Both the position numbers and the translations under genes were made by a program. From the NCBI GenBank assembly GCA_028820945.1, contig JAPPHW010000321.1, forward strand, positions 1-6,729: DNA of 6,729 bases, written 5' to 3'. Origin of the DNA: Defluviicoccus sp. GTDB taxonomy: Bacteria; Pseudomonadota; Alphaproteobacteria; MPNO01. The notes under the pieces are model-generated. The model was not told the DNA's origin, made no database searches, and saw only the letters and a program-made list of their open reading frames with translations. This document shows positions 5,570-6,729 of the stretch, piece by piece; within the stretch, counting starts at the first letter, position 1; each line of letters starts with the position of its first letter.

Positions 5570-6729
5570 CAGCCGGCTTCCCGGACGCGCGCGGGCTTCA
5601 GGAGGAAGGCGGGGACGTGGCTGCCCATACCGACGACCGATTCGACGGCAGGCACGTTTTCCTTCGCTTTTTCCGGTTTGCGCGGCTGACGCCCGGCCTG
5701 CCTGGGCTTCGGTTCGCGGCCCGGGGCCGGCTTGGCGTCGGTCTTCGCGCCCGATGAGCGGCGTCTCCGCCCCCGTTTCGGCGCCGGTTCGTCGAGATTC
5801 CGGCCTTCCACACCCGGGACCTCGAACCCGGGAATCTCCTTGCCCAGCATCCGGACGATCGCGGCCACCGCATCCGCGTCGTCGGGTGTCGCGATGGTGA
5901 ACGCGCGGCCCTCTTTTCCCGCCCGCCCGGTGCGGCCGATCCGGTGGATGTAGTCTTCCGGGTTGTAGGGAACGTCGAAATTGAAGACGTGGGAAAGGTC
6001 CACGATATCGAGCCCCCGCGCCGCGACGTCGCTGGCGACGAGGATCCGCACCTCGTTGTTGCGGAACGCCTCCAGGGTCTCCAATCGGACGGGCTGCGCC
6101 AAATCGCCGTGCAGCGCTGCCGCCGCGAAACCGTGCTTCTTGAGCGAGCGGTAGAGAATGTCGACATCGCGTTTTCGGTTGCAGAAGACGAGGGCGTTCT
6201 GGACGTCCTCGTTCCGGACGATGCGGCGCAAGGCCTCCCGCTTTTCTTGCGTATCGACAACGCTCAGATGTTGAATCACCGTTTCCGCGGGGCTCGCCGG
6301 CGGCGTTACGTGAATTTCCTTCGGATTCATCAGGAAGGCATCGGCAAGGCGCCGGATTTCCGTCGGCATGGTGGCGGAAAAGAACAGGGTCTGTCGGATT
6401 TTCGGCAACTGGCCGACAATTTTCTCGACATCGGGAATGAAACCCATGTCGAGCATTCTGTCGGCTTCGTCGATCACCAGCACCTTGATGTCGTTCAACA
6501 GGATGCGGCCGCTCTCCAGATGATCGATCAGACGCCCGGGCGTCGCGATCAGAACGTCGACGCCGCGATCCAGCTTGTTCGACTGGTCGTCCATCGAGAC
6601 GCCGCCGATCAGGAGCGCCTGGGAGAGCTTGTGGAACTTGCCGTAGTCGTCGAAGTTCTCCGCGATCTGCATCGCGAGTTCGCGCGTCGGCGTCAGGATC
6701 AGCGAGCGCGGCATCCGCGCGCGGGCGCG
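5569..6729 (-). CDS. DEAD-box ATP-dependent RNA helicase (RhlE-like), N-terminus beyond window
   Basis: Seen: 386 codons, open at the right edge. The start at an internal ATG (6714) is not the true start, because the frame stays open and the Q motif and Walker A are missing upstream. Counting from the first complete codon, motifs are Ia P14-T-R-E-L, Ib T63-P-G-R, II D87-E-A-D, III S118-A-T, IV A179-L-V-F-C, V A232-S-D-V-A-A-R-G-L-D, and VI H262-R-I-G-R-T-G-R. All residues needed for ATP and RNA handling in this part are intact. The roughly 85-residue tail is basic and low in complexity (rich in Arg, Lys, Pro and Ala), then ends in a short less charged peptide, G-M-G-S-H-V-P-A-F-L-L. Family knowledge: such helicases remodel RNA in ribosome assembly, RNA decay and cold adaptation. 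RhlE-like is a resemblance call. It is followed directly by the RAM-domain gene with a TGATG overlap. Confidence 0.95.
   Translation of the reverse strand, partial: RARARMPRSLILTPTRELAMQIAENFDDYGKFHKLSQALLIGGVSMDDQSNKLDRGVDVLIATPGRLIDHLESGRILLNDIKVLVIDEADRMLDMGFIPDVEKIVGQLPKIRQTLFFSATMPTEIRRLADAFLMNPKEIHVTPPASPAETVIQHLSVVDTQEKREALRRIVRNEDVQNALVFCNRKRDVDILYRSLKKHGFAAAALHGDLAQPVRLETLEAFRNNEVRILVASDVAARGLDIVDLSHVFNFDVPYNPEDYIHRIGRTGRAGKEGRAFTIATPDDADAVAAIVRMLGKEIPGFEVPGVEGRNLDEPAPKRGRRRRSSGAKTDAKPAPGREPKPRQAGRQPRKPEKAKENVPAVESVVGMGSHVPAFLLKPARVREAG

Noticed and set aside
4919..5689. A 256-codon plus-strand frame overlapping the ends of the FAH, RAM and helicase genes
   Set aside because: It is out of frame with the FAH gene and antisense to two recognised genes. 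Its composition is Arg/Gly-rich, as in shadow frames.
5813..5834. A CCCGGGA direct repeat in the helicase tail
   Set aside because: It encodes the similar peptides I-P-G and V-P-G in the linker and is too short and GC-rich to suggest a separate element.

Overview
The window is GC-rich (by eye about two-thirds G+C), densely coded bacterial DNA. Codon use, the RhlE-type DEAD-box helicase and the stand-alone AsnC-type ligand-binding protein suggest an alphaproteobacterium. That taxonomic call is inference from protein style, not from a database comparison. No RNA gene, insertion sequence, CRISPR array or long non-coding stretch was seen, and no gene-free stretch reaches 300 bases.

Layout. Positions 1-2703 hold three overlapping minus-strand genes. 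In transcription order they are a ferredoxin-NAD(P)H reductase, a PaaA-like ferritin-fold diiron oxygenase subunit, and a Rieske non-heme iron oxygenase alpha subunit cut by the left edge. The first junction is an ATGA overlap; the second is a TTGA overlap with a TTG start. A gap of about 61 bp (2704-2764) separates this operon from a divergent plus-strand pair: an acyl/aryl-CoA synthetase (2765-4303) and a fumarylacetoacetate-hydrolase-family (FAH) enzyme (4326-5330). The FAH gene ends on the same CTAG tetranucleotide as a convergent minus-strand gene for an 80-aa AsnC/Lrp ligand-binding domain with no DNA-binding domain. That small gene is coupled through a TGATG overlap to an upstream DEAD-box RNA helicase cut by the right edge.

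How the genes may work together. Positions 1-5330 look like part of a catabolic cluster for an aromatic or other cyclic carboxylic acid. The synthetase would make a CoA thioester. The reductase would pass NAD(P)H electrons to the diiron enzyme, the Rieske oxygenase, or both. The FAH-family enzyme would act on a late ring-opened or diketo intermediate. A lone PaaA-like protein beside a Rieske oxygenase and a reductase with an N-terminal ferredoxin is neither the standard paaABCDE nor the standard box layout, so this is the most promising part of the window. The substrate cannot be read from the sequence. The helicase and RAM-domain pair at 5327-6729 looks like core genome next to the cluster.
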